64,000 bases of DNA from Staphylococcus carnosus (GTDB lineage Bacteria > Bacillota > Bacilli > Staphylococcales > Staphylococcaceae), in NCBI RefSeq assembly GCF_900458435.1, contig NZ_UHCT01000001.1, positions 1,984,001-2,048,000 on the forward strand. The letters run 5' to 3'. A model generated the notes under the pieces. The model did not search any database, was not told the origin of the DNA, and was given only the letters and a program-made list of their open reading frames with translations. Shown here in pieces: positions 34,033 to 44,044 of this stretch (its first letter is position 1; every line of letters begins with the position of its first letter). The translations under genes and the position numbers were made by a program.

Positions 34033-34328
34033 TGTCTGCATTTAATATTGTTATTATTATTGCATTGATTATCGTTGCACTGTCAATACTTGGAATGCTT
34101 GTCCGTGTCATTCTCGGACCTTCTCTCGCAGACCGTGTTGTAGCGCTTGATGCAATCGGTATCCAACTTATGGCGATTGTTGCGTTGTTCAGTATTTTCT
34201 TAGATACAAAATATATGATTGTGACAATTCTTTTAATCGGTATTATCGCCTTTTTAGGAACAGCAGTATTCGCAAAATATATGCAGGAAGGTCAGGTGAT
34301 TGAACATGATCGACACGATAATGATTAG
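34032..34328 (+). CDS. mnhF1: Na+/H+ antiporter subunit F1
   Basis: A 98-residue three-helix protein. It contains [17 protein letters not shown], the conserved MnhF loop with an arginine and aspartate, followed by [22 protein letters not shown]. Start and the mnhE stop overlap (TAATG). Confidence 0.94.
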   Translation: MSAFNIVIIIALIIVALSILGMLVRVILGPSLADRVVALDAIGIQLMAIVALFSIFLDTKYMIVTILLIGIIAFLGTAVFAKYMQEGQVIEHDRHDND

Positions 34329-34674
34329 TCTTTCACTTTTCTTTGTTATCGTCGGCGCACTCATCAGTGCCCTTTCTGCGCTTGGTATTTTAAGATTACG
34401 AGATGTTTATGGTCGTGCCCATGCTGCGGGGAAAGCTTCTACATTAGGTTCAATGAGTTTATTATTGGGCGTGTTCTTATACTTTATAGGAAAAGATCAT
34501 TACGCAAATCCGCAGCTTATTATCGGTATCTTATTTATTTTATTAACAGGTCCTTTATCAAGTCACTTGATTATCAGAGCTGCATATAAAATCAAAACAC
34601 CTTATACAAAGAAAACAAAACTGGATGAAATTAATGAACCAAAAGAAGAAAAACCTAAAGCAGCAAGTAAATAA
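34306..34674 (+). CDS. mnhG1: Na+/H+ antiporter subunit G1
   Basis: A 122-residue protein with three helices and a lysine-rich cytoplasmic tail. It contains [23 protein letters not shown], the MnhG signature. ATG at 34306 has AGGTG 7 bases upstream, inside mnhF; an in-frame TTG at 34300 is less likely. It is the last gene of the operon and ends before a strong terminator. Confidence 0.94.
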   Translation: MIDTIMISLSLFFVIVGALISALSALGILRLRDVYGRAHAAGKASTLGSMSLLLGVFLYFIGKDHYANPQLIIGILFILLTGPLSSHLIIRAAYKIKTPYTKKTKLDEINEPKEEKPKAASK

Positions 34675-34686
34675 ATCATTACATGA

Positions 34687-34727
34687 AGTCTTGAGTCAGC
34701 CTTTCAGCAGGCTTTCTCAAGGCTTTT
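34687..34727 (+). terminator. Terminator of the mnh operon
   Basis: Nested stem GTCTTGAG / CTCAAGGC with inner AGCCT/AGGCT, followed by TTTTTT. Confidence 0.85.
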
Positions 34728-34810
34728 TTGTTTTGATGAAACTTGAGCGCCTGGCAAAAATGTGCTATATCGAATAAATCGAAATTATTACGATTTAAGA
34801 AGGTGACGCT

Positions 34811-35959
34811 ATGTCTTGGACAATCATCGGCGGTGGTATTCACGCCGTTACCATAGCAATTAAATTACGTGCTGCAGGTCTGCCTGCTGACGAACTGACA
34901 ATTATAGATCCTCACGAATCCTTATGTGAACAATTTGATGATTTCTCTTGCCGTATCGGTATGCCGTTTTTACGCTCCCCGCACGTGCATCATGTGCACC
35001 CTGACCCATTTCATTTAAAAAAATTCGCAAAAACAAATCAATATACTGGTGCAACGTATGGTAAATATCAACGCCCACAACGTGACATGTTTATGGATCA
35101 TACTCATAAAATGCTGCATGAATTTGATTTGAATGAGCGCCATATTAAAGATTTTGCAGTTAATGTTGATAAAGAAGATGGAAGATGGAAAGTTGAGATG
35201 CAAAACCATGATCCTGTTTTCAGTGATAAATTGGTATTAGCTATCGGTAGTAATAATATTCCTCATATTCCAGAAACGTATCAAGCACATGAAGATATTC
35301 ACCATATTTTTGAAGACGTTGAAATTCCTTATGAAACATCTTCTCATGTAGTGGGAAGCGGTATTACCGCAGCGCATCTGACATTAAAACTTATTGAAGC
35401 ATCTCAATCATCCAAAGTACATCTATGGATGAATAAGTCGATAGAAGTCTATGATTTCGATGCTGATCCAGGTTGGTTAGGTCCTAAAAATATGACACGA
35501 TATAGAGAAATCGATTCATCTAAAGAACGATTAAAAGTCATTGTACAAGAACGCCATAAAGGTTCAATGCCGAAAGAACTCTATTTACGTCTAAAAAAAC
35601 ATATGCAAGAAGGCGAATTAGAAATTCACGTGAATGAGATTCAAACTATACAAAATCATAAAATCATCACTGAACAAGATGAATATCAATATGACCATAT
35701 TTTACTAGCGACAGGCTTCAAGAATAACATCATGCAAATGCCTGTCATTAAAAATTTTGTAGAGAACATAAACGCACCTCTTACAGAAACAAAACACCCT
35801 TCTCTAACTGAAAACTTAGAATGGGTACCAGGCGTCTATGTATCTGGCGCATTGGCAGATATTGAGCTAGGGCCTTTTGCGAGAAGTTTTGCAGGCGGCA
35901 GAGAATCAGCAAACCGTATTGCTAAAGCATTTAATGGTGAGGAAGAAAAAGTTTCATAA
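34811..35959 (+). CDS. FAD/NAD(P)-binding oxidoreductase, function unknown
   Basis: A 382-residue protein. It has an N-terminal dinucleotide-binding motif (TIIGGGIHAVTIAIKLRAAG) and a second one in the middle (HVVGSGITAAHLTLKLIE near residue 178). The C-terminal part has LLATGFKNN and GVYVSGALADIELGPFARSFAGGRESANRI. The GxGxxA/ATG-type organisation resembles flavin monooxygenase or ornithine hydroxylase-like proteins, but without matching substrate motifs; the exact reaction is unknown. The ATG follows AAGGTGACGCT. Confidence 0.82.
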   Translation: MSWTIIGGGIHAVTIAIKLRAAGLPADELTIIDPHESLCEQFDDFSCRIGMPFLRSPHVHHVHPDPFHLKKFAKTNQYTGATYGKYQRPQRDMFMDHTHKMLHEFDLNERHIKDFAVNVDKEDGRWKVEMQNHDPVFSDKLVLAIGSNNIPHIPETYQAHEDIHHIFEDVEIPYETSSHVVGSGITAAHLTLKLIEASQSSKVHLWMNKSIEVYDFDADPGWLGPKNMTRYREIDSSKERLKVIVQERHKGSMPKELYLRLKKHMQEGELEIHVNEIQTIQNHKIITEQDEYQYDHILLATGFKNNIMQMPVIKNFVENINAPLTETKHPSLTENLEWVPGVYVSGALADIELGPFARSFAGGRESANRIAKAFNGEEEKVS

Positions 35960-36022
35960 ATACAATGTTTTCATATCAGCCATAATGATTAATTTGATGA
36001 AAAATCATTATTTAAATATATT

Positions 36023-36073
36023 AAAAAGAAAGGTTTCCTATGCTCAGAATAAACATAGGAAACCTTTCTTTTT
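36023..36073. terminator. Bidirectional terminator
   Basis: Twenty-base arms with A/T ends: AAAAAGAAAGG to CATAGG... pair perfectly; the 11-base loop is CTCAGAATAAA. It serves the FAD oxidoreductase (plus) and the thioesterase (minus). Confidence 0.9.
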
Positions 36074-36095
36074 AGGATTGTTAATCATAAGAGAA

Positions 36096-36470
36096 TCAGT
36101 GACGTTGTTTTAACAACATCGTACCACGCATCACACTGATTAACTTATCATTATCATCTATAATATTAATATTCCAGACTTGGGTTGTTCTGCCTCCATG
36201 AATCAGTTCAGCAATCGCAAATACATTTCCTTCGGTAGCAGAACGAATATGGTTCGTATTCATTTCTAATCCTACTGGTATGATTTTATTCGTATCTACC
36301 ATATGTGCAGCTCCAACAGAACAAGCCGTCTCGCCTAATGCCATTGTAGCACCGCCATGTAAGTATCCAAATGGTTGCTTTACTTTATCAGATACAGGCA
36401 TTTTTATCTTTGTATAGCCTTCTTTTACTTCTAATATTTCCATTTCTAATTCTTCTAGTAAATTAGTCAA
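36096..36470 (-). CDS. PaaI/YdiI-type hotdog thioesterase
   Basis: A 124-residue protein with the 4HBT hotdog pattern: VKQPFGYLHGGATMALGETACS near residue 30, where the HGG and the downstream glutamate are catalytic in this family, followed by LEMNTNHIRSA. Probably a cytosolic acyl-CoA thioesterase; the substrate is unknown. The start is TTG, with GAGGTG 7 bases upstream. Confidence 0.87.
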   Translation of the reverse strand: MTNLLEELEMEILEVKEGYTKIKMPVSDKVKQPFGYLHGGATMALGETACSVGAAHMVDTNKIIPVGLEMNTNHIRSATEGNVFAIAELIHGGRTTQVWNINIIDDNDKLISVMRGTMLLKQRH

Positions 36471-36500
36471 TGTGCAACACCTCGTTTTTCAGACTTACTT

Positions 36501-37817
36501 TTATAATATCATAGCTGCAATTGTACCAAAGATCATTAATGGAATATTGTAGAACAAGAAGTTAGGTACACATGTATCTCGAATATGATCATGTTGTCCA
36601 TCTACATCTAAACCAGCTGTCGGCCCTAAAGTAGAATCACTAGCTGGTGATCCAGAATCACCTAATGCAGCAGCTGTTCCTATTAAAGCAATTAATGCCA
36701 TTGTGCTCATGCCTAATTGTTCACCTAATGGAATGAACAATGCTGCAATGATAGGAATTGTCGCAAAGGAAGAACCTATGCCTAATGTAACGATTAAACC
36801 TATAAGATACATTAAGATAATCGCAATAAGTTTATGATCACCTGTTATAGAAGCAATTCCTGTCACTAATGATTTTACATCACCAGTCGCGTTCATTACC
36901 CCAGCAAAACCATTGGCTGTTAAAATTACTACACCGATATAAGCCATGATTTTAATACCTTCTGTGAATTCTTTATCCAATACAAACCATTTATATGCTC
37001 TAGAAATAAAGAATACCATTACACCTGCAAGCGCACCAAAGATCATAGATTCAGTAAGTAATTGTACGATAAATGTAAGTAAAATCGCTACAATTGTGAC
37101 CGCTAATACATAAGGTTTTAATTCTTTAGGTGCTTTATTGATTTGTTCTTCGTCATTACGATAGTGACGTGGTTTTCGATATACAAATAATCCTAAAGCT
37201 AAACCAACAATATATCCGATTGAAGGTATCAATAAAGCCTTCCAAATCATGTCGAACTCAATCGGATGATGTGCTTTCGCAAATCCTGTTTGGATAATTT
37301 GGTGGAAAATTTGTCCAAATCCAAATGGCATTAAAAAGTATGGGAAACATAAACCGAATCCGATTACTAACGCGATTTGTCGTCTATCTATATTTAATTC
37401 ATTAAATAAACTGAGTAACGGAGGTATAACGATCGGAATGAATGCAATATGTACAGGAATTAAGTTTTGACTGCTCATACTTAATAAAAGTAATGACACA
37501 ATTAAAATAACTTTAATCGTTGAACGAGACACCCTATTATTTTCCGCATGAATCATATTGATTACCTTGCTCACTAAGTAATCTGTAATTCCACTATAAG
37601 AAATAAGTGCTGCAAATCCTCCAAGCAAAGCATAACTTAAAGCCACTTCTGCGCCATCAACAATATTATCAGTAAAAACTTTAATTACTTTTTCTACTGA
37701 CATACCTGCAACAACGCCGCCAACTAAACCGCTGACAAACAGACTTAAAACTACATTCAGTCTGCATAAACATAATATAATCATTAATAATACTGCTATT
37801 ACAACTGCATTTAACAT
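36501..37817 (-). CDS. Na+/H+ antiporter family protein (YuiF/NhaC superfamily)
   Basis: A 438-residue protein with about 12 hydrophobic segments. It matches the NhaC-superfamily/YuiF-like group by length and by the re-entrant ISYSGITDYLVSK, GIGSSFATIPIIAALFIPLG and LGDSGSPASDSTLGPTAGL sequences. Bacillus YuiF sits next to the leucyl aminopeptidase gene, as here; amino acid transport coupled to Na+ or H+ is therefore as likely as Na+/H+ exchange. The ATG follows AAAGGAG. Confidence 0.83.
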   Translation of the reverse strand: MLNAVVIAVLLMIILCLCRLNVVLSLFVSGLVGGVVAGMSVEKVIKVFTDNIVDGAEVALSYALLGGFAALISYSGITDYLVSKVINMIHAENNRVSRSTIKVILIVSLLLLSMSSQNLIPVHIAFIPIVIPPLLSLFNELNIDRRQIALVIGFGLCFPYFLMPFGFGQIFHQIIQTGFAKAHHPIEFDMIWKALLIPSIGYIVGLALGLFVYRKPRHYRNDEEQINKAPKELKPYVLAVTIVAILLTFIVQLLTESMIFGALAGVMVFFISRAYKWFVLDKEFTEGIKIMAYIGVVILTANGFAGVMNATGDVKSLVTGIASITGDHKLIAIILMYLIGLIVTLGIGSSFATIPIIAALFIPLGEQLGMSTMALIALIGTAAALGDSGSPASDSTLGPTAGLDVDGQHDHIRDTCVPNFLFYNIPLMIFGTIAAMIL

Positions 37818-37930
37818 CCGCGTTTCTCCTTTACTACGTTATCGAACTAAAGCATTATGTTAGTATAATAACAATGGTAATTATAAAAGTCAATGCTTGG
37901 AATTTTTAAATTTCAAATGTTAAATTTGAA

Positions 37931-37977
37931 AAAAGCACTTGAATTTATATAATATTATAAAATTCAAGTGCTTTTTC
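37931..37977 (-). terminator. Terminator after pepA
   Basis: A 17-bp stem AAAAAGCACTTGAATTT / AAATTCAAGTGCTTTTT with a 13-base loop. It separates pepA from the transporter gene, on the same strand. Confidence 0.88.
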
Positions 37978-37980
37978 ATT

Positions 37981-39468
37981 TTATTTAATTTCTTGTCTCA
38001 ACCAATCTACAATACTTTGTATTAAGTATCCTGTTGGCCCTTTAGGCCCATTAAAATTGTTGCGGTTTGTAGTTGCTGGGCCTGCAATATCAAAATGCAG
38101 CTGCGGAATATTACCGCTGAAATGCATAACAAAGGCTGCAGCAAAAAGTGCTTTTCCCATTCCATTTGTATGATTTACTAAATCTGCAACTTCACTTTTC
38201 TTAATCAAATGTTTTTCTGTTTCAGTTACAGGTAGTTCAAATGTCCATTCTCCATTTTCTCCTGCAATTTTAGTAATCTCTTCTAATGGTGCATCACTAT
38301 TATTTTTAAAGACAGCTGCTTTATCTTCACCCAATGCTGCAACAGCAGCACCAGTTAAGGTAGCAAAATCTAAAATAACGCTCGGCTGATATTGTGATGC
38401 ATGAAAAACTGCATCTCCGAGCACTAAACGTCCTTCAGCATCAGTATTCAAAACTTCTACTGTTTCCCCATTTAATGCTGTAAATACATCATCAGGCTTC
38501 ATCGCTTCACCATTTATCATATTCTCAGCAGATGCAATTACACCTACAATATTTATAGGTAATGCTAAACGATGTGCAGCTTCAATCATTCCTAGCACAT
38601 TAGCTGAACCACACATATCAAACTTCATCTCTTGCATACCTAATTTTGATTTTATAGAATAGCCGCCTGAGTCATAAGTGATACCTTTCCCTACTAAGGC
38701 AATAGGTGCTGAATCATCATCTGCACCTTGGTACGTTAAGGTTATAAGTCTTGGGCCGAATTCTGAACCTTTCCCCACTGCATGGATCAATCCAAAACCT
38801 TCTGCTTGTAAAGTTTCAGCATCTTTAACTTCAACCTCAACCGATGTTTCTTCGAAATGCGCGCTAATCATATCAGCAAAATATTCTGGCGTTAAAATAT
38901 TAGGCGGTATATTACTGAAGTCTCTCGCTAATTTAATTCCTTCGCCGATAATTTCGCCGTCTTTAATTGCTGTCACTTCATCTGCCTCAGCACCATGAAT
39001 TTTCAAATTCAAATGGTATGGGACTCTTTTATCAGCTTTATAATTATTGAAATGATAAAGGGCTTTTTTAGCTTGTAAACTGAATAATTCAGCTATTTCA
39101 ATTTTCTCAATTGCTTTTGATGCAAATGATTGTAATAGCACGTCAGCAGAAGTAATATGATTACCTTTCAGTGTTTGCAGTAACTTTCCAAATACTTCCA
39201 TCGTTCTTGCACGATTTAATTCTTTTAAATTACCTAATCCTACAGTAATCAAGCGCACATCTAAACCATTCTCATTAAAACGTGTAGAGCTGACTTTCCC
39301 AACTTCACTGCTTATTATATGGTGTTGCTTATATGTATCTAACAATTCCGTCAGATTATGGCCTTGAAAAGTCAATGTTGATAATTGGTTTAAATGGTCG
39401 GGCAAAGCTACAACAAGCACATCACTCGCCAATTCATCTTGTTCATCAAATGTGATTTGTATGGGCAT
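37981..39468 (-). CDS. pepA: Leucyl (cytosol) aminopeptidase, M17 family
   Basis: A 495-residue two-metal peptidase. The catalytic domain shows [26 protein letters not shown] (metal lysine and aspartates, here about residues 262-287; written as a region), then [13 protein letters not shown], which carries the DAEGR hallmark. The family arginine is present. The N-terminal domain is variable, as usual. The position next to a YuiF-like transporter and ndh matches the Bacillus yuiE region. Confidence 0.93.
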   Translation of the reverse strand: MPIQITFDEQDELASDVLVVALPDHLNQLSTLTFQGHNLTELLDTYKQHHIISSEVGKVSSTRFNENGLDVRLITVGLGNLKELNRARTMEVFGKLLQTLKGNHITSADVLLQSFASKAIEKIEIAELFSLQAKKALYHFNNYKADKRVPYHLNLKIHGAEADEVTAIKDGEIIGEGIKLARDFSNIPPNILTPEYFADMISAHFEETSVEVEVKDAETLQAEGFGLIHAVGKGSEFGPRLITLTYQGADDDSAPIALVGKGITYDSGGYSIKSKLGMQEMKFDMCGSANVLGMIEAAHRLALPINIVGVIASAENMINGEAMKPDDVFTALNGETVEVLNTDAEGRLVLGDAVFHASQYQPSVILDFATLTGAAVAALGEDKAAVFKNNSDAPLEEITKIAGENGEWTFELPVTETEKHLIKKSEVADLVNHTNGMGKALFAAAFVMHFSGNIPQLHFDIAGPATTNRNNFNGPKGPTGYLIQSIVDWLRQEIK

Positions 39469-39491
39469 AATTCTTCTCCTCCGTTATAAAA

Positions 39492-39534
39492 AAAGGTTGG
39501 AACACTGTTTATTAGCACAGTATTACCAACCTTT
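39492..39534 (-). terminator. Terminator after ndh
   Basis: AAAGGTTGG pairs with CCAACCTTT, with inner CACTGT/ACAGT pairing. A T run follows on the minus strand. Confidence 0.8.
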
Positions 39535-39587
39535 GTAATCTTTATCAATCTAATAAAATAATACGTTTTTATTAACGTGTTCTTTTA

Positions 39588-40793
39588 TTAAAATTTACCT
39601 TTTTTAAATGCTAAGCCGATACCGCCGATTTTGAAGATAGAACGTGTATCGATAACTTTTTTCATGAAGGCTGCTTTTTTACCAACGATATTTCTACCGT
39701 AAACAATACCAACACCATCATGTGCACCTAATGAACATACAGTTCCGCGGTTAACGTAGTTGAATGGTTCTTTAGGTTGGCCATTTAAGATGTTTTTAAC
39801 GTTTTTAGCAACGCTTTCACCTTGTTGCATTGCAATTTGTGCAGTAGTTGGCAATGGACGTTCTTCGCCTTCAGGGATGTATGCTGATACATCACCGATA
39901 ACAAATGTTTCATTGAAACCAGGAGCAGTTAAGTCTTGGTTTACAACTAAACGGCCACGTTTAACGCCTTCAAATGAGTTGTCCATGATTTTGCTTCCAC
40001 GAACACCTGCAGTCCAAACAGAAGTGTTAGCTTCTAATTGTTGTTCTTCGTCACCGACTTTAACTAAGAAACCTTTTTCATTAGCTCCGACGATTGGTGT
40101 ACCGATTTTGAATTCAACACCACGTTCTTCTAAGTAATTTACTGCGTAATTTACTAATTCATCGTCGAACATTGGTAACATTGTTGGCGCTGCTTCTACA
40201 CAAGTGATTTTAACTTTGTCACGGTCTACACCGTATTTATTTGATAATTCATCAACGCGTGCTGTTAATTCACCTAAGAATTCAATACCAGTGAATCCAG
40301 CTCCACCTACTAAGAATGCAAGATCTTTAGGATCTTTTTCTTTAGAAGATGCATAGTTCGCAAATTTATCTTCGATGTGACGAGATAATTTACGTGCTGT
40401 TTGGATATTTTCAATTTGGAATGCGTGGTCTAACATACCTTTAATACCAAATGTTTCACTAACGAAACCTAAACCTACAACTAAAATGTCGTAGTTGAAA
40501 CGGCCGTTGTTAGTTTCTACAACTTTAGCATGTGGATCAACTTTTACAACTTCACCTTTAAGGAATTTTACACGTTCTTGATTGATAACACTTTCGATTG
40601 GATAGATAATATCTTCATAGTTTACAGTACCTGCAGAAGCTTCGTGCAATAATACTGATTCATAGTGATAATCATCTTTATCGATTAAAGTGATTTCAGC
40701 TTCGTCAGCTGGTAAAATCTTTTGTAATTTTGTAACAGTTTGCAAGCCTGCATAACCTGCCCCTAAAACAATAACTTTTTTTATTTCAGCCAT
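39588..40793 (-). CDS. ndh: Type II NADH dehydrogenase
   Basis: A 401-residue single-subunit membrane-associated FAD enzyme that passes electrons from NADH to menaquinone without pumping protons. FAD motif [13 protein letters not shown] at the start, second motif [19 protein letters not shown] near residue 162, and the FAD contact [12 protein letters not shown]. The C-terminal amphipathic part ([16 protein letters not shown]) likely attaches it to the membrane. ATG at 40793 has AGGTG 6 bases upstream. An upstream in-frame GTG at 40802 is rejected because it lies in the ribosome site. Confidence 0.94.
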   Translation of the reverse strand: MAEIKKVIVLGAGYAGLQTVTKLQKILPADEAEITLIDKDDYHYESVLLHEASAGTVNYEDIIYPIESVINQERVKFLKGEVVKVDPHAKVVETNNGRFNYDILVVGLGFVSETFGIKGMLDHAFQIENIQTARKLSRHIEDKFANYASSKEKDPKDLAFLVGGAGFTGIEFLGELTARVDELSNKYGVDRDKVKITCVEAAPTMLPMFDDELVNYAVNYLEERGVEFKIGTPIVGANEKGFLVKVGDEEQQLEANTSVWTAGVRGSKIMDNSFEGVKRGRLVVNQDLTAPGFNETFVIGDVSAYIPEGEERPLPTTAQIAMQQGESVAKNVKNILNGQPKEPFNYVNRGTVCSLGAHDGVGIVYGRNIVGKKAAFMKKVIDTRSIFKIGGIGLAFKKGKF

Positions 40794-41038
40794 TTTATTC
40801 ACCTATGCTTTCTTAAAAATTTGTAATAGAATACGCTTTCTTAATATACCCCATTTGATTGAAAAAAATGTCAAATAAAGACAAATGTCATTCCTCTTAA
40901 TCTTATAATTATTCAATCATTTTTTCAAGGTAATAAGTAGAAAAGAAATCATGATTTCAGAATTTACTGATACCCTAATAACACTATTATGGTCATACTT
41001 CTCATAAATTTTAAAGTAAAAACCATAATAAATGAAAA

Positions 41039-41079
41039 AAGAGTTGCGTTGAAGCTTAAAAGCCACCTACCCAACTCTT
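41039..41079 (-). terminator. Terminator after the HesB/YutM gene
   Basis: AAGAGTTG pairs with CAACTCTT; a T-rich stretch follows on the minus strand. Confidence 0.7.
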
Positions 41080-41096
41080 ATAATATCGTTTAAATA

Positions 41097-41456
41097 TTAA
41101 CAATCTTCAGGGTTGCCGGCAACTTTAGCAGTTCGGAATGAACTTCCGCAACCGCATGATGCAATCGCATTCGGATTATCAATTTGGAAGCCTCCGCCCA
41201 TCAATGATTGTTTGAAATCTATAGTAGTTCCTTCTAATACAGGTTTATCGTAATTATCAACGAGAACTTTTAAACCGTAGTATTCGATAACTTCATCGTT
41301 CTCTCCTGGTTCTTCTTCAGCTGTCATACCGTAAGTTAATCCAGTACAACCACCGCCATTAACTTTAATTTTTAAATAGCCATCTGGCATATCATTACTT
41401 TCAAGCATACTTTTAACCTCGTATGCTGCTGCTTCAGTAAGAATTACTGTTGGCAT
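41097..41456 (-). CDS. HesB/IscA-family iron-sulfur assembly protein (YutM-like, ErpA/SufA type)
   Basis: A 119-residue A-type carrier. Three conserved cysteines: Cys37 in GGGCTGL and Cys101/Cys103 in CGCGSSF. A fourth at the C-terminal residue, 119, is unusual. It accepts or transfers Fe-S clusters in the cytosol. In Bacillus the equivalent (yutM) sits in the same neighbourhood. A strong GGGAGG precedes the ATG. Confidence 0.92.
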   Translation of the reverse strand: MPTVILTEAAAYEVKSMLESNDMPDGYLKIKVNGGGCTGLTYGMTAEEEPGENDEVIEYYGLKVLVDNYDKPVLEGTTIDFKQSLMGGGFQIDNPNAIASCGCGSSFRTAKVAGNPEDC

Positions 41457-41499
41457 AATTATTCCTCCCTAGTTCATTCTATATCGTCAAAAACTGAAA

Positions 41500-41736
41500 C
41501 TAGAAAATCCAAGTTTCCTCTATATGCTTATAAATATTTTGCAATAAGTCGTCTGGCGAATCACCTTCAACAATATCACCGTTGACAAGTGCATACAAGC
41601 CACTCGAACAAACACCGCAATTTTGTAGGCATCCATATTCCAAAACGTCTACACCGGGGTCTTGGTCAAGTTTGTTATACACATAGTCTCCGCCTTTTGC
41701 CATGTTTGAAATGCAAAATTCTACTATTGGATTCAT
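41500..41736 (-). CDS. YuzB-like protein (DUF1450)
   Basis: A 78-residue protein started at [12 protein letters not shown] (GAGGAG upstream); the longer frame to 41787 has no ribosome site. Cysteines are spaced as in the DUF1450 family: one near residue 8 and a cluster [16 protein letters not shown] near residue 36. A thioredoxin-like ferredoxin fold and a Fe-S or redox role have been suggested for the family; nothing here proves it. It lies between the HesB gene and the divergent YutJ-like gene. Confidence 0.82.
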   Translation of the reverse strand: MNPIVEFCISNMAKGGDYVYNKLDQDPGVDVLEYGCLQNCGVCSSGLYALVNGDIVEGDSPDDLLQNIYKHIEETWIF

Positions 41737-41977
41737 TATTGAACTCCTCTTATAGTTTTGAGTGCCACTATTATAACATATATACAACTAATTCTCTTGA
41801 GTACAGATTGAAATTTTTCCTAAAAAAGATTGTTTGTCTGGTAGATTAAAAAAGCTTATAATAAATGAAAGCATATTTTTAAAATAAGCAAAAATGACGT
41901 TGATTACAATTTGTCAGAATATCAGTCACCAAGTAGTGATGCAGCGTTATATAAACTTGATAAGAGGGGTTATCGGA

Positions 41978-43042
41978 ATGAAGAATTTAGTATTGTTAGG
42001 TGGCGGCTATGGTAATATGCGAATCCTTTCGCACATCTTACCGGATAAATTACCTGAAGATTACACTATCACTTTGATTGATCGTATGCCTTATCATGGT
42101 TTGAAACCAGAATACTATGCTCTGGCAGCAGGTACTAAATCAGATAAAGATGTACGATTAAAGTTTCCGGAATCTGAGAAGCTTAACATTGTTTACGGGG
42201 ATATCTCAGCAATTGATTTAGATGAACAAATTGTTTCTGTCGGCGACACTAAAGTAGATTATGATGAACTCGTTATCGGGTTGGGGTGTGAAGATAAATA
42301 TCATAATGTACCTGGAGCTGAAGAATACACTTACAGTATTCAAACTTTGGCAAAATCACGTAAAACTTATCATACAATCAGCGACTTGCCTACGGGTTCA
42401 AAAGTAGCAATTGTGGGTGCTGGTTTAAGTGGTATCGAACTTGCAAGCGAATTGCGTGAAAGCCGTTCTGATTTAGATATTAGACTTTATGATCGCGGTG
42501 AACGCATTCTTGCCCGTTTCCCAGAGAAATTGAGTCATTACATTGAAAAATGGTTTAAGAAAAATAATGTTACTGTTATACCAAACTCAAATATCAACAA
42601 AGTAGAACCTGGTGTGATTTATAACCACGATGAACCAGAAGAAGTCGACATTGTTGTATGGACTGCTGGTATTCATCCAGTTTCAGTAGTTAGAAATTTA
42701 CCAGTTGATGTTAGTAAAAATGGCCAAGTAATTGTCAATCAATATCACCAAATCCCTACATATCAAAATGTATATGTAGTAGGAGATTGCGCGAATCTTC
42801 CTCATGCACCAAGTGCACAACTTGCTGAGATACAAGGAGATCAAATCGCTGATGTCATGACAAAACAATGGAAAAACGAACCACTTCCAGATAAAATGCC
42901 GGAATTAAAAATCCAAGGATTCTTTGGTTCATTAGGTGATAAAAAAGGCTTTGCTTATGTATTAGATCGACCACTTACAGGTCGCATTGCTTCAATTATG
43001 AAATCAGGTATTTTATGGTTGTATAAATATCACAACGGATAA
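41978..43042 (+). CDS. YutJ-like NADH dehydrogenase-type flavoprotein
   Basis: A 354-residue protein started at MKNLVLLGGGYGN (GAGGGG upstream); the 28 upstream in-frame codons look untranslated. FAD motif LVLLGGGYGNMRIL, NAD motif AIVGAGLSGIELASELRES near residue 136, and the FAD contact VYVVGDCANLPHAP. It is a member of the type II NDH superfamily, distinct from Ndh in the same window and shorter. The electron acceptor is unknown. Confidence 0.87.
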   Translation: MKNLVLLGGGYGNMRILSHILPDKLPEDYTITLIDRMPYHGLKPEYYALAAGTKSDKDVRLKFPESEKLNIVYGDISAIDLDEQIVSVGDTKVDYDELVIGLGCEDKYHNVPGAEEYTYSIQTLAKSRKTYHTISDLPTGSKVAIVGAGLSGIELASELRESRSDLDIRLYDRGERILARFPEKLSHYIEKWFKKNNVTVIPNSNINKVEPGVIYNHDEPEEVDIVVWTAGIHPVSVVRNLPVDVSKNGQVIVNQYHQIPTYQNVYVVGDCANLPHAPSAQLAEIQGDQIADVMTKQWKNEPLPDKMPELKIQGFFGSLGDKKGFAYVLDRPLTGRIASIMKSGILWLYKYHNG

Positions 43043-43056
43043 AATCAATTATTATT

Positions 43057-43084
43057 AAAAGTCAGGATGAAAATCCTGGCTTTT
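43057..43084 (+). terminator. Terminator after the YutJ-like gene
   Basis: A 12-bp stem AAAAGTCAGGAT / ATCCTGGCTTTT with a GAAA tetraloop. Confidence 0.88.
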
Positions 43085-43094
43085 GTTGTATCTA

Positions 43095-43526
43095 TTATAA
43101 TTTAAGATGCAAAATTGGATAATCTCTTCCTTGATCGTCTTTTTGAGATTCACTATATATTTTAAAGCCATTCTTAATATAGAAATTAAGTGCAGTACGA
43201 TTATCTTTATTGACATCAACGTATTGTATTTTATTTTCTTGAATAAGATATCTAATTATTTCTGTACCATATCCATTATTGAAAAACTCCGGTTTAATAA
43301 ACAACATTTCTAAGTTTTGATCATTGGTTCCCGAAAATCCAACAACTTCTTGTCCGTCGAACCATAAATAAGCCTCAACCATTTTAAAGTAATTTGGAAT
43401 TTCAATCTTTAATTCTAATCTATCTTTCTCTTTTAAAAAATCATGTGTAGCAGTGACAGACTGTTCCCAAATATCCAACGCTTCGGGATAATCTTTTTCT
43501 TGAAGTTTTCTTTTGGATAATGTCAT
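43095..43526 (-). CDS. GNAT-family acetyltransferase
   Basis: A 143-residue protein with the acetyl-CoA-binding GNAT motif: EMLFIKPEFFNNGYGTEIIRYLI (NNGYGT in place of RGxGxG/A), and the later VDVNKDNRTALNFYIKNGF. It resembles the YjaB/YjgM-like N-acetyltransferases; the substrate is unknown. It looks like a small insertion, as no homologue is expected between yutJ and yuzD in Bacillus. Confidence 0.8.
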   Translation of the reverse strand: MTLSKRKLQEKDYPEALDIWEQSVTATHDFLKEKDRLELKIEIPNYFKMVEAYLWFDGQEVVGFSGTNDQNLEMLFIKPEFFNNGYGTEIIRYLIQENKIQYVDVNKDNRTALNFYIKNGFKIYSESQKDDQGRDYPILHLKL

Positions 43527-43587
43527 ATTTTAACTCCCTTTTATTTATTACTTAAAACTATTAATTAATAATCTCCAAAGAAACAAA

Positions 43588-43608
43588 GGCAACTTAATAT
43601 AAGTCGCC
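43588..43608. terminator. Small hairpin after the YuzD-like gene
   Basis: GGCAACTT and AAGTCGCC pair with one mismatch; a T-rich stretch follows on both sides. Confidence 0.45.
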
Positions 43609-43630
43609 CTTTTATTTTCATCTTACCTAT

Positions 43631-43951
43631 TTAATTTTCAAAATGTTCATCCACGAATCGAGTGATTTGTTTGGATTGAATGAAGCCATCAGCTACTAAC
43701 ATATCATCCATTGTAACTAATGGATAAAACAGTTCATCATTTTCCAACTGTTCTATATATTGCTGATCATGATCTGATAAGTTTTCAGCATCCTTTTGAA
43801 AATCGATATACGTATATTCAAAATTAATATCTGGATATTTACGTTTTAATAGTGCTTGCAACCAATCAAATGTATCTTTAGATGTCGGTGCATTTACACA
43901 GCTCGCACACACCACATCAGCCCCATAAACCACTACACTTACTTTAGTCAT
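43631..43951 (-). CDS. YuzD-like protein (DUF1462)
   Basis: A 106-residue thioredoxin-like protein. The start MTKVSVVVYGADVVC has GGAGGG upstream. A CASC motif at residues 15-18 gives the redox-type pair, followed by an acidic loop. Family function is unknown, but its position next to Nfu and other Fe-S proteins suggests a link to cluster or thiol metabolism. Confidence 0.85.
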   Translation of the reverse strand: MTKVSVVVYGADVVCASCVNAPTSKDTFDWLQALLKRKYPDINFEYTYIDFQKDAENLSDHDQQYIEQLENDELFYPLVTMDDMLVADGFIQSKQITRFVDEHFEN

Positions 43952-44044
43952 TTGGCGTCCCTCCATAGATTTTTTTGTCTTTATCTATTATAATAAATGA
44001 ACAAGCAGAAAAATGAAATTATATACTTGGAAGGAGATATATCC

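Noticed and set aside
35877-36113. 78-codon plus-strand frame overlapping the oxidoreductase end and the bidirectional terminator
   Set aside because: It reads through a strong terminator stem and lacks a ribosome site.
38678-38998. 106-codon plus-strand frame inside pepA
   Set aside because: Opposite-strand shadow of pepA without start signals.
40855-40885. Possible operator upstream of ndh (TGTC, 7 bases, GACA)
   Set aside because: Too short and imperfect to assign to a known regulator such as Rex; noted but not called.
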